The notes: generated from the letters alone by a model not told the origin. DNA of 64,000 bases from Ga0077555 sp963761475 (GCA_963761475.1 CAVXGT010000017.1:1-64000); one strand, 5' to 3'; numbered from the stretch's first letter, positions 1 through 9,157 are shown. Numbers and translations are program-made.

Positions 1-1
1 C

Positions 2-121
2 GCCGACACCGCCCCGGCCCGCACCCTCAACTGGACCCTCGACATGGGCGGCGGCGCGAAGACCGCCGCATGGGCGGTCCTGAAGGGCGTCTACGAGAAC
101 ACCGTGAAACTGCTGAAGTGA
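2..121 (+). CDS. C-terminal tail of an unidentified protein (5' end outside window)
   Basis: An open frame enters from the left edge and ends at a TGA at 119-121, giving 39 residues that finish in YENTVKLLK. Third codon positions are nearly all G or C, as expected for coding DNA of a very GC-rich host. The family cannot be named from so short a piece. A strong hairpin follows directly and the next gene is convergent. The WhiB gene beside it suggests an actinobacterial or actinophage source, but that is inference. Confidence 0.5.
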   Translation, partial: ADTAPARTLNWTLDMGGGAKTAAWAVLKGVYENTVKLLK

Positions 122-128
122 GGGGCAC

Positions 129-160
129 GGGCGGGCGGCCAGGGGGCCGGCCGCCCGCCC
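129..160. terminator. Bidirectional hairpin terminator between convergent genes
   Basis: A perfect 12-bp GC stem, GGGCGGGCGGCC (129-140) with GGCCGCCCGCCC (149-160), encloses an 8-base loop. It sits exactly between the TGA of the left gene and the TAA of the WhiB gene at 161-163. There is no clear U-tract on either strand, which is common for terminators of very GC-rich actinobacteria. Confidence 0.7.
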
Positions 161-556
161 TTACCCGCCCCTGATGGCGGGAGGTCCCGACAGGCGGCGC
201 CCCGACCGCCAGTCGTAGTCGCGTTGCGTGCAGGACCGGGAGCAGTGCTCGCGGCCCAGCCGCGTCACGGGGAACAGCCTCCCGCACCACCGGCACTCCT
301 GCGGCTGCCAGTCCCGCTCCACCTGGGAGCGGCGGCGCAGGGTCGCCCGCTGCGACGCGGTGAGGCCGCCCCACACACCGTCCAGCCACGTGTGCTTCAT
401 CGCGTAGGACAGGCAGTCGCCGCGGACGGGGCAGTACCCGCACACCGCGGCGACCGCGGGGTCTGGCTTGTTGTTGCCGTGCGGGAAGAACGCATCAGGG
501 TCCGTGCCGATGCACGCCGCATCCGCCATCCACGCCAGCACGGCTACGGGATCCAT
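161..556 (-). CDS. WhiB-family iron-sulfur regulator with C-terminal zinc ribbon
   Basis: A WhiB-like (Wbl) protein of about 131 residues. It has the four-cysteine cluster pattern of the family: a lone Cys in DAAC, then CGYC, then DCL, followed by the G(V/I)WGG turn seen here as DGVWGG. Wbl proteins bind a [4Fe-4S] cluster and act with the sigma factor in Actinobacteria and their phages. After the Wbl core comes a second cysteine set, CRWC and EHCSRSC, which looks like a small zinc ribbon and is not standard for Wbl proteins. The start MDPVAV at 556 is preferred because a purine-rich GGCGGGA lies just upstream; another ATG is at 574. The family is essentially confined to Actinobacteria and their phages, so it is out of place beside alphaproteobacterial DNA. 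Confidence 0.8.
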   Translation of the reverse strand: MDPVAVLAWMADAACIGTDPDAFFPHGNNKPDPAVAAVCGYCPVRGDCLSYAMKHTWLDGVWGGLTASQRATLRRRSQVERDWQPQECRWCGRLFPVTRLGREHCSRSCTQRDYDWRSGRRLSGPPAIRGG

Positions 557-786
557 TCCCGCCGCGGCTGGCACCGGTGGGGCCGTGGACGGTCTCCCAG
601 TCGATGATCTTCAGCACCGCGCCGTACGGCCGGCCGTACTCCGCGGCACCAGCAGCGGGCGTCCCACGTCGGGTGGCGCAGCAGCGACCGCTGCTCCTCC
701 CGCGACAGGCCCTCCAGCAGGATGAAGAAGTCCTCCTCCGGCGTGGAGTCGCGCTTGTAGCGGACCATCGGGTCACCCGGCCGCAT
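544..786 (-). pseudogene. Small unidentified gene upstream of whiB, frameshifted
   Basis: The frame starting with ATG at 786 shows G/C at nearly every third position through a segment reading TPEEDFFILLEGLSREEQ. That coding signal then moves to the neighbouring frame, which reads YGRPYGAVLKIIDWETVHG. A one-base shift near 650 explains this. The gene would run directly into the WhiB start and so probably formed one unit with it. Its ATG overlaps the end of the reading frame to its right (stop at 773-775), as in compact phage operons. Function unknown; whether the shift is decay or sequencing error cannot be told. Confidence 0.4.
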
Positions 787-2880
787 CCGCGATCTGCCGC
801 GACAGGTCCCGGATCACCGCCAGCAGCGCGTCCAGCCCCTCCACCGGCGCACCGTCCTCGTCAACCAGATCGACGGTGATCGTGTAACTGTCCGGCCCGT
901 CGGTGTAGGTGTGGGTGACGTCGGGGTTCGCCGCCACTTCCGCTGCAGTCAGGCTAGTCGACGCGGTGCCATCGTCCCAGTGGACGACGTAGTCGGTCAC
1001 TGTGTTGCCGTCACCCGGATCGGTTATGGTCCTGAGCGTGAGCGTGTACTTCGCATCTTCGTCCAAGCTACCGGCGCCGGTACGCACGATCGTCGGAGCG
1101 ATGTTGTCTACCGTGACGTCGAAACTGCCCGCCGTGGTGTGAGTTCCGTCCTCGTCGATCAAGTCGACGGTGATCGTGTGCCCGTCCGGCCCGTCGGCGT
1201 ACGTGTGGATGACGTCGGGGTTCGCCGCTACTTCGGCTGCGGTCAGGCTGGTCGGCGCCGTCGCCCCAGTTGACGACGTAGTCGGTCAGCGTGTCATCGC
1301 CCGGATCGGTTACCGGCCCGAGGGCGAGCGTGTACGTGGCGCCCTCGTTCACGCTACCAGCTCCGCTGAGCACGATTGTCGGAGCCACGTTAAGCACGCT
1401 GATCGTAGCGACGTCCTCGGCTGTTGCTGCGTCAGCATCGGTCACGCGCAACGTGACGATGCGCGTGTCAGGTCCGTCGAGCAGAGCGGCCGAGAAAACG
1501 GGTGCAACGCCTGTCTCATCGCCATTGGCCGCTACGGCGCCGGTCTCGCCGAACACTCCGTCGCCGTCCAAGTCCCACTCATAGGTCAGTTGATCATCAC
1601 CTGGATCAGTCGAGCCCGAACCGTCAAGCACCAGACTCAGACCCTCATCCACTACGTATGGGCCGTTTGCCTCAGCCAAGGGATTGAGATTCGCAATCGC
1701 CAGCGTGCACTTCACCGTGTCGCTGCCGCCCTGTCCGTCATCAACCCGCAGACCGATCGTCAGGCACTGTCCGTCACTGGACATCGAGTCCGAGCAACGT
1801 CGCCCAATCGACCGTCGGGGAGACGCCGGATGCATCATCGTAGTCGCCGTCGTTGTCCAGGTCCCAAGTGTAGGTCAATGGATCACCGCCCGGGTCAGTC
1901 GAGCCGGAACCGTCAAGCACCAGGTCCTGGCCCTCATCGATCACGTACGGGCCATTCGCATCCGCTACCGGATTCAGATTCGCAATCGTCAGCGTTGTCG
2001 TGGCTGTCGCCGTAGCACGTTCAAAGATGTACGCCGATCCGGCCTTACCACCGTTGTCATTGCTGTCCCAGAGCGCCCCAACGAGGATGGTGCTGCCGCT
2101 GATCGAAAGGCTGGCACCAAACAGATCCCCTCCCGTCGCGTCACTGGCCAGGAGCTTAGCTGTATCGTTCCGATTGCCAGCGGCTCGTCATCCTGGAAAA
2201 CGTAGGCCGAGCCGGTGTTGCCGTCGTCCATCAACGCTCCGACGACGGCAGTGTTGCCGCTGATCGAGACGCCGGAGTCGCCGAACAACCCCCCCGGGCC
2301 ATCGTCGGCCACCAGCTTGGCGATCTGGTTCCAGTTGCCGACACCGTCATCCTGGAATATGTATGCCGAGCTCTTCTGTCCGGCTCCGACGACGACGGTG
2401 CTACCGCTGATCGATAACTGGGTGCCAAAGTAATCCTGTTCGGCGCCATCGCTGGCTATCAACTTCGCAATCTGGCTCCAATTGCCGGCACATCATCCTG
2501 GAATACATAGGCCGCGCCGGTGTAGACGCCCTGGCCATCGTAATGAGGCGACCCAACGACGGCGGTGTCGCCACTGATCGAAATGGCCGTGCCGCACAGG
2601 ACGCCCCCGTCGTCGGTGGTCGCTTGGCGATCTGTTCCCAGTTACCCGTGCCATCGTCCTGGAAGATGTTGACCGAGCCGACGTAGCCTACACTGGTGGC
2701 CAGTCCCGACCACTATGGTGTCGCCGCTGATCGACACGTTTTGGCCGAAGCGATCACCAGCTGCGCGTCAGTCGGCCAGTAACTTGGCGATCTGAGTCCA
2801 GTTCCCTGCACCGTCATCCTGGAAGATGTAGGCCGAGCCGGAGGTTGTGCCGAGGTCACAAACCCCACCGCGCACTCGAA
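773..2880 (-). pseudogene. FG-GAP repeat and PKD-type repeat surface protein, multiply frameshifted
   Basis: Read on the minus strand from 2880, at least four FG-GAP repeats appear, with units of the form FG..VSISGDTVVVG....GSAYVFQDDG.GNW.QIAKL. They are followed by PKD/cadherin-like modules (for example DPGDDQLTYEWDLDGDG, VTDPGDDTLTDYVVNWGDG, VTVDNIAPTIV). FG-GAP repeats build beta-propellers and PKD modules build beta-sandwich stalks of large secreted or surface proteins. The coding signal changes frame many times between 1200 and 2880, so no intact protein can be made from the sequence as given. The last frame ends in a tail (EGLDALLAVIRDLSRQIADAAG region, stop 773-775) that does not resemble PKD and differs from the other PKD repeat from about 855, where a foreign sequence seems to be joined. 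No start codon or signal peptide is visible at the right end. Confidence 0.65.
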
Positions 2881-2951
2881 TATCGCAGCGTGCTGTGAAG
2901 ACTTGTCCGATGTGACGGACGTGCCACGGGCAAATCAGTTATGCTTTTCCC

Positions 2952-4518
2952 ATGGGCACTTCCGAGACATCGCCGACGCCCGAGAGCGACGAAATCGCGA
3001 CGCTGAAGGCGTTGACTGCAGCGCAGGCGGCGCGCATCGCGATCCTGGAGGAGCAGCTTCGGCTCGCGGCGGTGAGGGCCTTTGCGCCGAAGTCGGAAAA
3101 GCTCTCCTCACTGGCGCAGATGGATCTCTTCAACGAGGCTGAAAGGTTCGACGTCCGAATCCGGACGTGGAAGCGCAGGCGACCGAGATTGCGGTTCCCG
3201 CGCATGCCCGCGCTCGTGGCAAGAGAAAACCGATCGACGGGAAACTACCTCGCGCGCGTCGAGCACGACATTCCCGACGATCGGAAAAACCTGCCCCTGT
3301 GGCTGCCAGCTCACGCGCATCGGCGAGGTGACGAGCGAGCAGTTCGATCTCATCCCGGCTCGCGCCCAGGTCCTTCAGCATGTGCGGTTCAAGTACGCCT
3401 GCCGCTCATGCGAGGGCACGAGCCACGATGGCCCCGTCGTCGTCACAGCAGCCATGCCCGCGCAGCCGATCCCAAAGTCGAACGCCTCGCCGGGGCTGCT
3501 CGCGCACGTCGCAAGCGCGAAGTTCGTGGATGGCCTGCCGCTCTATCGCCAGGAAGGCATTCTGGCTCGTTACATGATCAGCGTGTCGCGCACGGCGCTG
3601 GCCTGCTGGATGATCCGGCTCGGCGATCTCGTGATGCCGCTGATCAACCTGATGCACGAGACGCAGCTCGCCTACGACGTCCTGCAGATGGACGAGACCA
3701 GCGTGCAGGTCCTCAAGGAGGACGGTCGGGCAGCCACGGCGAAGTCGTTCATGTCGGTGCGCCGGGGCGGGCCACCGGGTCGCGGATGATTGGTTCGACT
3801 ACGCCCCGTCCCGGGCTGGTGCGATCCCGATGCGGCTCCTCGATGGTTACAAGGGCTATCTGCGATCGGACGCCTATGCCGCCTACAACACGTCGCCCGG
3901 CGCGACGGCGTGATCCACGTCGGCTGTCTCGATCATGCGCGCAGAAAGTTCGTCGAGGCCGTGAAGGCCCGGCACACGATCGCCGGGATGGAGCGCGGCC
4001 TCGCGCCGGAAGCGCTGCTCATCATCCGCAAACTCTATGTGATCGAGAAGCTGGCTCGCGACGCCGGAATGACACCAGAGCAGCGGCATCGAATACGCAA
4101 CGAGAAGGCACGGCCGATCTGGGACGAACTGCGCACGTGGCTCGACGGAAACCGTAACGCAACGCCGCCGCAGTCGCTGACAGGCAAGGCGATCAGCTAT
4201 CTCGCCGACGAATGGCCGAAGCTCATCCGCTACCTCGAAGACGGCCGCATCGAGATATCGAACGTGCTCTGCGAGAACGCGCTGCGCCCGTTTGTCGTCG
4301 GAAGAAAAGCATGGCTATTCTGCGACACGCCGAAAGGAGCCACAGCGTCGGCGCGGCTCTATGGCCTCGTCGAGACGGCAAAGGCCAACGGTCTCGAACC
4401 CTTCGCCTACCTCAGACACGTCTTTACGATGATCCCCCAGGCCAGGACCCTTGAAGATATCGAGGCCCTACTGCCCTGGAATGTCACCAGACCGGCGACG
4501 CAAAGCGTCGCCGCCTGA
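2952..4518 (+). pseudogene. IS66-family transposase (TnpC), broken by several frameshifts
   Basis: Family hallmarks are scattered over three frames. The N-terminal coiled coil is LEEQLRLAAVRAFAPKSEK. The zinc-finger-like segment is PCGCQLTRIGE with YACRSCEG. The core is DVLQMDETSVQVL, with the catalytic Asp, then WFDYAPSRAGAIP, GYLRSDAYAAYN and HVGCLDHARRKF. The C-terminal part is SNVLCENALRPFVVGRKAWLF, containing the conserved Glu. Frame changes are needed near 3150-3180, 3260, 3300, 3785 and 3900. IS66 enzymes are DDE transposases that move the element by cut-and-paste. Only the tnpC gene is visible; tnpA and tnpB are absent, as in the single-gene subgroup or after deletion. The frame damage makes it inactive as written. 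Its 3' end lies just before the integrase gene. Confidence 0.85.
4494..4512 (+). terminator. Hairpin at the 3' end of the IS66 transposase
   Basis: A perfect 8-bp stem GGCGACGC (4494-4501) and GCGTCGCC (4505-4512) around AAA overlaps the last codons of the transposase frame. No U-tract follows, so termination activity is uncertain. Confidence 0.35.
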
Positions 4519-4561
4519 TCCGACGCTCGTCAAGCGAAAACCACGCAACGAGCCCCAGGTC

Positions 4562-4578
4562 GGTCGTGAGGCGCTTAC
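4562..4578 (-). repeat. Probable right terminal inverted repeat of the IS66 element
   Basis: Read on the minus strand this is GTAAGCGCCTCACGACC. IS66-family elements characteristically begin with GTAAGCG. It lies 44 bp past the transposase stop, which fits a right end. No matching left end is clear between 2880 and 2952, so the left end may be lost or diverged. Confidence 0.5.
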
Positions 4579-4594
4579 ATGCAAGCAGGCACAT

Positions 4595-5794
4595 ATGGCG
4601 TACCCCAAGAACATCATCCCAAAACTGACGCTTGTTCAAGACAAGCGGTCCAAGATTTGGCAGGTTGCCTATACGAACCCCAAGAACGGGATGACCTACC
4701 GCCGCTCGACCGGTAGTCGTGACAAGACGGAAGCGCAGAAGCTCGGACATGCGTTGGCGGCCGAGTTGACCGGACTGCGGCCTTCCGGCCCGGACTACAA
4801 GATCGGGGAGCTGTTGGCCGCCTATAGGGCGTCGAAAGAGACTGTCGGGGAGTCCACCGTCTACGCCCTTGCCAAGCTCGAAGAACACTTTTCAGCGTTC
4901 AAGCCCGATCAGCTTGGCCCTACGTCCTGGACAGCTTATCGCCGTTGGCGGACGGCTCAGCATCACTCCAACGCTGCCTCCCCCTACCAGACGACACCCA
5001 AGCGGGTCAGTGACAGCACGGCCGTCCGAGAGCTTGGAATATTCCGGGCAGCTATTCGGTGGGCACAGTCGTCGCCCCATTGGCCAGGACTCCAGCACGT
5101 GCGCGTCTCGATTAACAACGCGCCACAGACGGCGCGCCAGCAGTTTCTGACACGCGATCAAGCCAAACTTCTCATAGACGGTTGCGTCGAACTTCACCAA
5201 CGACTCTTCGTGCGCATCGCCCTCGCAACTGGCGCACGCCATAGGGCGATCCTCGGACTGAAGTGGTCAGACGTGACATGGCCGCAAGGCGATAAACCGA
5301 TGCACGCCGACCGTGCGCACAACATCGTCCATGCTTCCGAGATGATGCCCGGTGTGAGGTGGGGCGTCGAACCAAAGCTCGTTGATTTCTCGAAGGGCAC
5401 CCTGCGGAAGGCGATTTATCTCGATCTCGGCGCCGACGTCGGACGAAAGAAGAAGCCGGTAGGTGCTATCAGCGTGTCGAATAGTCCGCTCTATGGCGAC
5501 TTACTGGCCGCCTACCAGAGGCGAACGACGGATCGGGTCATCGAGTGGCGAGGCTCAAGTGTCGAGCGTATCGATCTGTCCGACGCCTACCGAAGGGCCG
5601 GACTGAAGCGCCCTCAAGCCCCACAGCACGTGTTGAAGCACACGGCCATCTCGTGGATGGTTCAGGAGGGAAGAGAACTAGCCAAGATCGCCGCGTTCAC
5701 CCGCACGAGCATGGCAACGATAGAGAAGGTCTACGGCCATCTGAGCCCCCATCATCACGAAGAGACGGCGGGCGAGCTATTTACGATCTACTAG
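4595..5794 (+). CDS. int: Tyrosine recombinase (phage/island integrase)
   Basis: A 399-residue site-specific recombinase of the lambda-integrase class, expected to insert and excise the island by strand exchange at att sites. The N-terminal part includes an AP2-like DNA-binding segment (WQVAYTNPKNGMTYRRSTGSR) and a core-binding domain. The catalytic domain shows the first Arg in LATGARHRAILGLKWSDV, a Lys in FSKGTLRK, HVLKHTAISWM in box II, and the Tyr nucleophile in EKVYGHLSP. Box II reads HxxK where HxxR is usual, a deviation that may affect activity. The ATG at 4595 is chosen because the longer frame upstream runs into IS66 sequence and shows no integrase similarity. The gene starts 17 bp after the likely IS66 end, so the insertion sequence probably sits in its promoter. 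Confidence 0.85.
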   Translation: MAYPKNIIPKLTLVQDKRSKIWQVAYTNPKNGMTYRRSTGSRDKTEAQKLGHALAAELTGLRPSGPDYKIGELLAAYRASKETVGESTVYALAKLEEHFSAFKPDQLGPTSWTAYRRWRTAQHHSNAASPYQTTPKRVSDSTAVRELGIFRAAIRWAQSSPHWPGLQHVRVSINNAPQTARQQFLTRDQAKLLIDGCVELHQRLFVRIALATGARHRAILGLKWSDVTWPQGDKPMHADRAHNIVHASEMMPGVRWGVEPKLVDFSKGTLRKAIYLDLGADVGRKKKPVGAISVSNSPLYGDLLAAYQRRTTDRVIEWRGSSVERIDLSDAYRRAGLKRPQAPQHVLKHTAISWMVQEGRELAKIAAFTRTSMATIEKVYGHLSPHHHEETAGELFTIY

Positions 5795-6330
5795 GCCACG
5801 ACCAGTAGCGCAAGGCGCCGACAACGGACGCGACCGAACTGGAGATCGTGACGGCGTGAACAGGTCAGGGCCACGAGAAGAGCGCTGGCACACCATCCCG
5901 CGCGATGACGCCTGGAAGCAGGTCACCATCGGCGCCGCGATCTGAGAGGGCGCCGTGCTGTGGCCGCACTGTGCTTGCGGTCGCCAACGCGATATTCCCG
6001 CCTCCGAGTTCGCGTCACGGCACGGGCTGAACGGCAGCGAGCCACTTGGCCGTGGCGATGCGGGTGCGGTGCACGGGCTTTGGGACGAGGCGGGTGAAGG
6101 TTTGGTACAAGCCGTAATCGTTTGGCGGACAAGGGCGCTTGCCGAGAACAAGTTGCCTTCCAAAATCGCGCTACATGCTTGGGAAGGGCACAGCCGGTGA
6201 TGACCGAGGAAAGCCGTTGATCCAGAACTCGGCCAGAACGAGTGCTGCGCTTGATGTCCTTCAGCGCAAAGATAAGATAAGTTGGGGAAACAGTGACCCG
6301 AACGCAGTGGAACATTGGGGTAAGTAACAG
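5795..6330. other. Region between integrase and the FGE-like gene, no convincing gene
   Basis: A short frame at 5955-6200 (+, GTG start) contains WPHCACGRQRDIPASEFASRHG, which looks like the start of a small zinc-binding protein. It lacks a clear ribosome site and its second half looks non-coding. Nothing else stands out. It may hold remnants of an older gene. Confidence 0.3.
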
Positions 6331-7603
6331 ATGCGAATTTGGGAGTTTGTTCCATACATATTGGCTACTTCAGCCGCTATATTATTTGTAAATGCCATAG
6401 CGGGTGACCATTGGCCGAAATTCAAGCGCGCAGTCTACAAAGTAGTCGCCGGCCTGTTGCTTAGTTCCGTAATTGGCTTTTACTGGTTGACTACAGGCGA
6501 CAAACCAGACGAAACGTTGTTTAAGTTGGCGATGTGTCCGTTTGTTCCGGCAGCAGAGAAGTGCAAGCCTAGCTTCAGCAACAGCGAACCTGCATCTAAT
6601 CGTCAAGCCGAGGAGGCAGCGGCCACCCGCGCCGCCGAAGCCGAGAGAGTACGACAGCAAGAGGCAGCGAAGCGAGCAGCAGAACTAAGACGTCAAGCCG
6701 AGGAGGCAGCGGCCACCCGCGCCGCCGAAGCCGAGAGGGTGCGACAGCAAGAGGCAGCGAAGCGAGCAGCAGAACCGAAGCAGAATGACAAAGCCTCTGC
6801 ACCCAAGCATTCGGCAGCATATGGCAGCGAGGCAAAGTCATCCGGCAACCGGGACGTGGCATTGTCCATCAAGCCAATGTCGGGCCGAACATTTCGGGAT
6901 TGTCCGGTTTGTCCTGAAATGGTCGTCGTACCGCCCGGGACTTTTGATATGGGATCTCAACGACGTTATAATGAAAAGCCAATGAGGCAAGTTCGAATCC
7001 CAAGTTCATTCGCCGTCGGCAGGTACGAGGTCACATTTGCCGAGTGGGACGCTTGTGGCGCAGCAGGTGGTTGCCCTTATCGCCCAAGCGATGAATCCTG
7101 GGGACGCGATAATATGCCTGTCATGAACGTATCATGGCCCGACACCCAACAGTATTTATCATGGTTGGGTCGAAAAACAGGAAAAACTTATCGCTTGCTC
7201 ACCGAAGCTGAATGGGAGTATGCGGCGAGAGCGGGGACGAGCACGGCAACATTCTTCGGAGACGTAATAACTCCAAAACTCGCTCATATTAGCGGGGGGA
7301 CATGGTTCACTCATGCAAATAGGACTGTTCCGGTCGGAAAATACAAGCCTAACTCGTACGCCCTTTACGATATGGACGGGAACGTATCCGAGTGGGTACA
7401 AGATTGCTACGATGGTAGCTATGAATTTGCACCAATAGATGGGACTGCCGTAACTAAACCTAATTGCCAATATCGAATCTTATCGGGGCGGTTCGCGGGC
7501 GACAGATCCTGAGTTTGCTACCGCTACGAAACGACAAGCGGCTCCTTCCGAGACACGTACAAATCATGTGGGCTTTCGAGTCGCTCGGACCATCAAGCAC
7601 TAG
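6331..7603 (+). pseudogene. Membrane-anchored FGE-sulfatase (SUMF1-like) domain protein, frameshift near its C-terminus
   Basis: The N-terminus has two hydrophobic segments (about residues 7-25 and 36-52). A charged Ala/Glu/Arg-rich coiled coil made of two 30-residue repeats follows (about 91-150). From residue 195 there is a formylglycine-generating-enzyme fold: VVPPGTFDMGS, VGRYEVTFAEWDAC, MPVMNVSWPDTQQYLSWL, YRLLTEAEWEYAARAG and YDMDGNVSEWVQDCY. Members of this fold oxidise Cys in sulfatases or serve as other oxidases or binding modules; many bacterial ones are not true FGEs. The given frame runs off near 7482 and stops at 7512. The next frame continues exactly with the family's ending (RGGSRATDP...NHVGFRVARTIKH) to a TAG at 7601-7603. 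The span is one base over a multiple of three, so a single extra T near 7481-7484 restores it. AT content is higher than in neighbours, consistent with transfer. Confidence 0.75.
6601..6780 (+). repeat. Two 90-bp tandem repeats coding a coiled coil
   Basis: Positions 6601-6690 and 6691-6780 are nearly identical at the DNA level, with only a few differences, for example near 6650 and 6740. Each codes a 30-residue unit beginning RQAEEAAATRAAEAERV. The near identity shows a recent duplication inside the FGE-like gene, and the unit number could vary between strains. Confidence 0.9.
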
Positions 7604-7686
7604 TCGTGGCGCAATCATCGGTCGCGCATTAAGCCTGTGTCGAGCGTCCTACAACAGCAGGTTCATCAGACCGCCATCTTCGCACG

Positions 7687-8910
7687 TTAGTCCTCTAACC
7701 CGTAGATGGTCTCAGCGTAGTGCCTAACTTCCTTGGTTGCCCGCTGTTCCACGTCTTCGAGATAGTCGATGAATGCCTTGGTGTCGGCGAACGAGAAAAT
7801 ACGGGCCTTGTACTTCAATTCATCGCGGAGCCTCCCTTCATTCAGAAGCTCGGCGCACTCGCGATCAACAAACATGGCATCCACATATGGTGCATAGGTC
7901 GAGATGGCACGTACGTCGTTCAAAAAGCCGCGCGTAAGGCGCCGCTGGCCGCCAACGACCCGACGTGCCAGCGCTGCGAACAAGTAAGATGAAATGCGAT
8001 GATGGGGCATCTCTCGATTTCGTTCCCAGCCCCAAAACCAGATGACTTCCCTGCCCGCATCCCTCTCACTGTGTCCCGCCTGGATGAATGCCCTTAGTAG
8101 GGTGTCGTGTTCTTGTAGAATTGGATTGTGGGCGGCGTTGAATGCCGCCATTGGATCAGGATTACCTGCAGCCGCGATGATGGCGTCGACAGCCGCTAGG
8201 AGCCCGTTCGTTCGCACCGAAGAGAACGCATCTCGTTCGACTTCGAGAACACTATCGAACGTCGGGCGTTCGGATGCCCATTTGTCGACCAACTCCAGCA
8301 TTCCTGCGTGACCTTTGTCGCGCGACGCCCGAAACTCGTCAGCAAAGAGGCTGTAATCCATCTGGACGCCGATGTGCATGTCGCGCAGCCATTCGTTGCG
8401 CTCGTCCTCCAGCACTTCATCAACGTCCAGGTTCAACTGCGGATCGCGGTTCTCCAAAAAGGCGCGTGAGTACTCCCACACTTGGGCTTGTTCAACCGAG
8501 TGATGGTCGGTAAACGCGACATCGCCTCCGATAACTTCGTAGGCTTCACGCAGCGCAGCAGCTTGACGGAAAACAACGGTCTCGCCGCGATGAATATCGG
8601 AGTGCGGTAGGATGGCTTGCTGGAGCAAGACTAGGCGCTTGAGGCGTTGATGTACTTCACGAGCAAAATCCTCGTGCCCTTGGGGTAGCCTCCCTCCCGA
8701 TCTTACGGAAAACAAGAGGCTGAATGCATTCTGGTCGAGGTACAAAACCTTCTTATCCAACTCCGGCAGCGACTCTGAATGGGTGTAACGACATTTGGTG
8801 CAGCGGCGCGAGAGCGCGTCACCGCCCGCCGACAAAATTCCGAACGTCTGCTGTTGACAAGCGGGACACTGGATGAACGGCGCCCGCTCCCACGTGAATA
8901 GACGAGCCAT
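7687..8910 (-). CDS. Zinc-ribbon and PIN-like domain protein of unknown function
   Basis: A 407-residue soluble protein. The first 45 residues hold a zinc ribbon (CPACQQQ and CTKCRY). Directly after it comes VLYLDQNAFSLLF, whose hydrophobic strand ending in an Asp resembles the first motif of PIN-like nucleases. Near the C-terminus, YVDAMFVDRECAELL resembles the second acidic cluster of the same fold, followed by an Asp in FADTKAF. The middle is helical with no recognised motif. This suggests a metal-dependent RNase or DNase, but the match is by eye and could be wrong. It follows a 70-residue gene by 34 bp on the same strand and probably shares its transcript. Position in a mobile island next to recombinases makes a defence or toxin role plausible; that is inference only. 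Confidence 0.55.
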   Translation of the reverse strand: MARLFTWERAPFIQCPACQQQTFGILSAGGDALSRRCTKCRYTHSESLPELDKKVLYLDQNAFSLLFSVRSGGRLPQGHEDFAREVHQRLKRLVLLQQAILPHSDIHRGETVVFRQAAALREAYEVIGGDVAFTDHHSVEQAQVWEYSRAFLENRDPQLNLDVDEVLEDERNEWLRDMHIGVQMDYSLFADEFRASRDKGHAGMLELVDKWASERPTFDSVLEVERDAFSSVRTNGLLAAVDAIIAAAGNPDPMAAFNAAHNPILQEHDTLLRAFIQAGHSERDAGREVIWFWGWERNREMPHHRISSYLFAALARRVVGGQRRLTRGFLNDVRAISTYAPYVDAMFVDRECAELLNEGRLRDELKYKARIFSFADTKAFIDYLEDVEQRATKEVRHYAETIYGLED

Positions 8911-8944
8911 GGCACAGCTTGCTCAATTCAATTGCTGTCGCTGA

Positions 8945-9157
8945 TCAAATGTCCCTGTGCTTGAGTTCTTTCTTTAAGAGTTGGGCGACTTCAAAGGTAG
9001 CCGCGTTGCAATTGTTGACCGTCGCGGCTCGCGCGGCCTCAAGCAATTGCTTCCTCTCCGTGTCATCCATTTGGTCGACCCGCGATAACATCTGTAAGTA
9101 CCAATTTTCCCACCAGCCGAGCATTGCGACATGTTCCGGCTTCATACCGAACACCAT
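8945..9157 (-). CDS. Small hypothetical protein, first gene of the PIN-like unit
   Basis: A 70-residue acidic and helical protein (MVFGMKPEHVAMLGWWENW at the start, QLLKKELKHRD at the end). The minus-strand sequence before the ATG contains GGAGGATC, a good ribosome site. It lies 34 bp upstream of the zinc-ribbon/PIN-like gene, so the two look like one operon. No family recognised. A small partner upstream of a putative nuclease resembles an antitoxin or regulator arrangement, but nothing in the sequence proves that. The upstream 440 bp carry a repeated CTATCGTG motif that could control it. Confidence 0.55.
   Translation of the reverse strand: MVFGMKPEHVAMLGWWENWYLQMLSRVDQMDDTERKQLLEAARAATVNNCNAATFEVAQLLKKELKHRDI

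Noticed and set aside
5955..6200. Small zinc-ribbon gene in the gap after the integrase
   Set aside because: Only the first third looks protein-like, no ribosome site, no family; kept as a remark in the intergenic entry.
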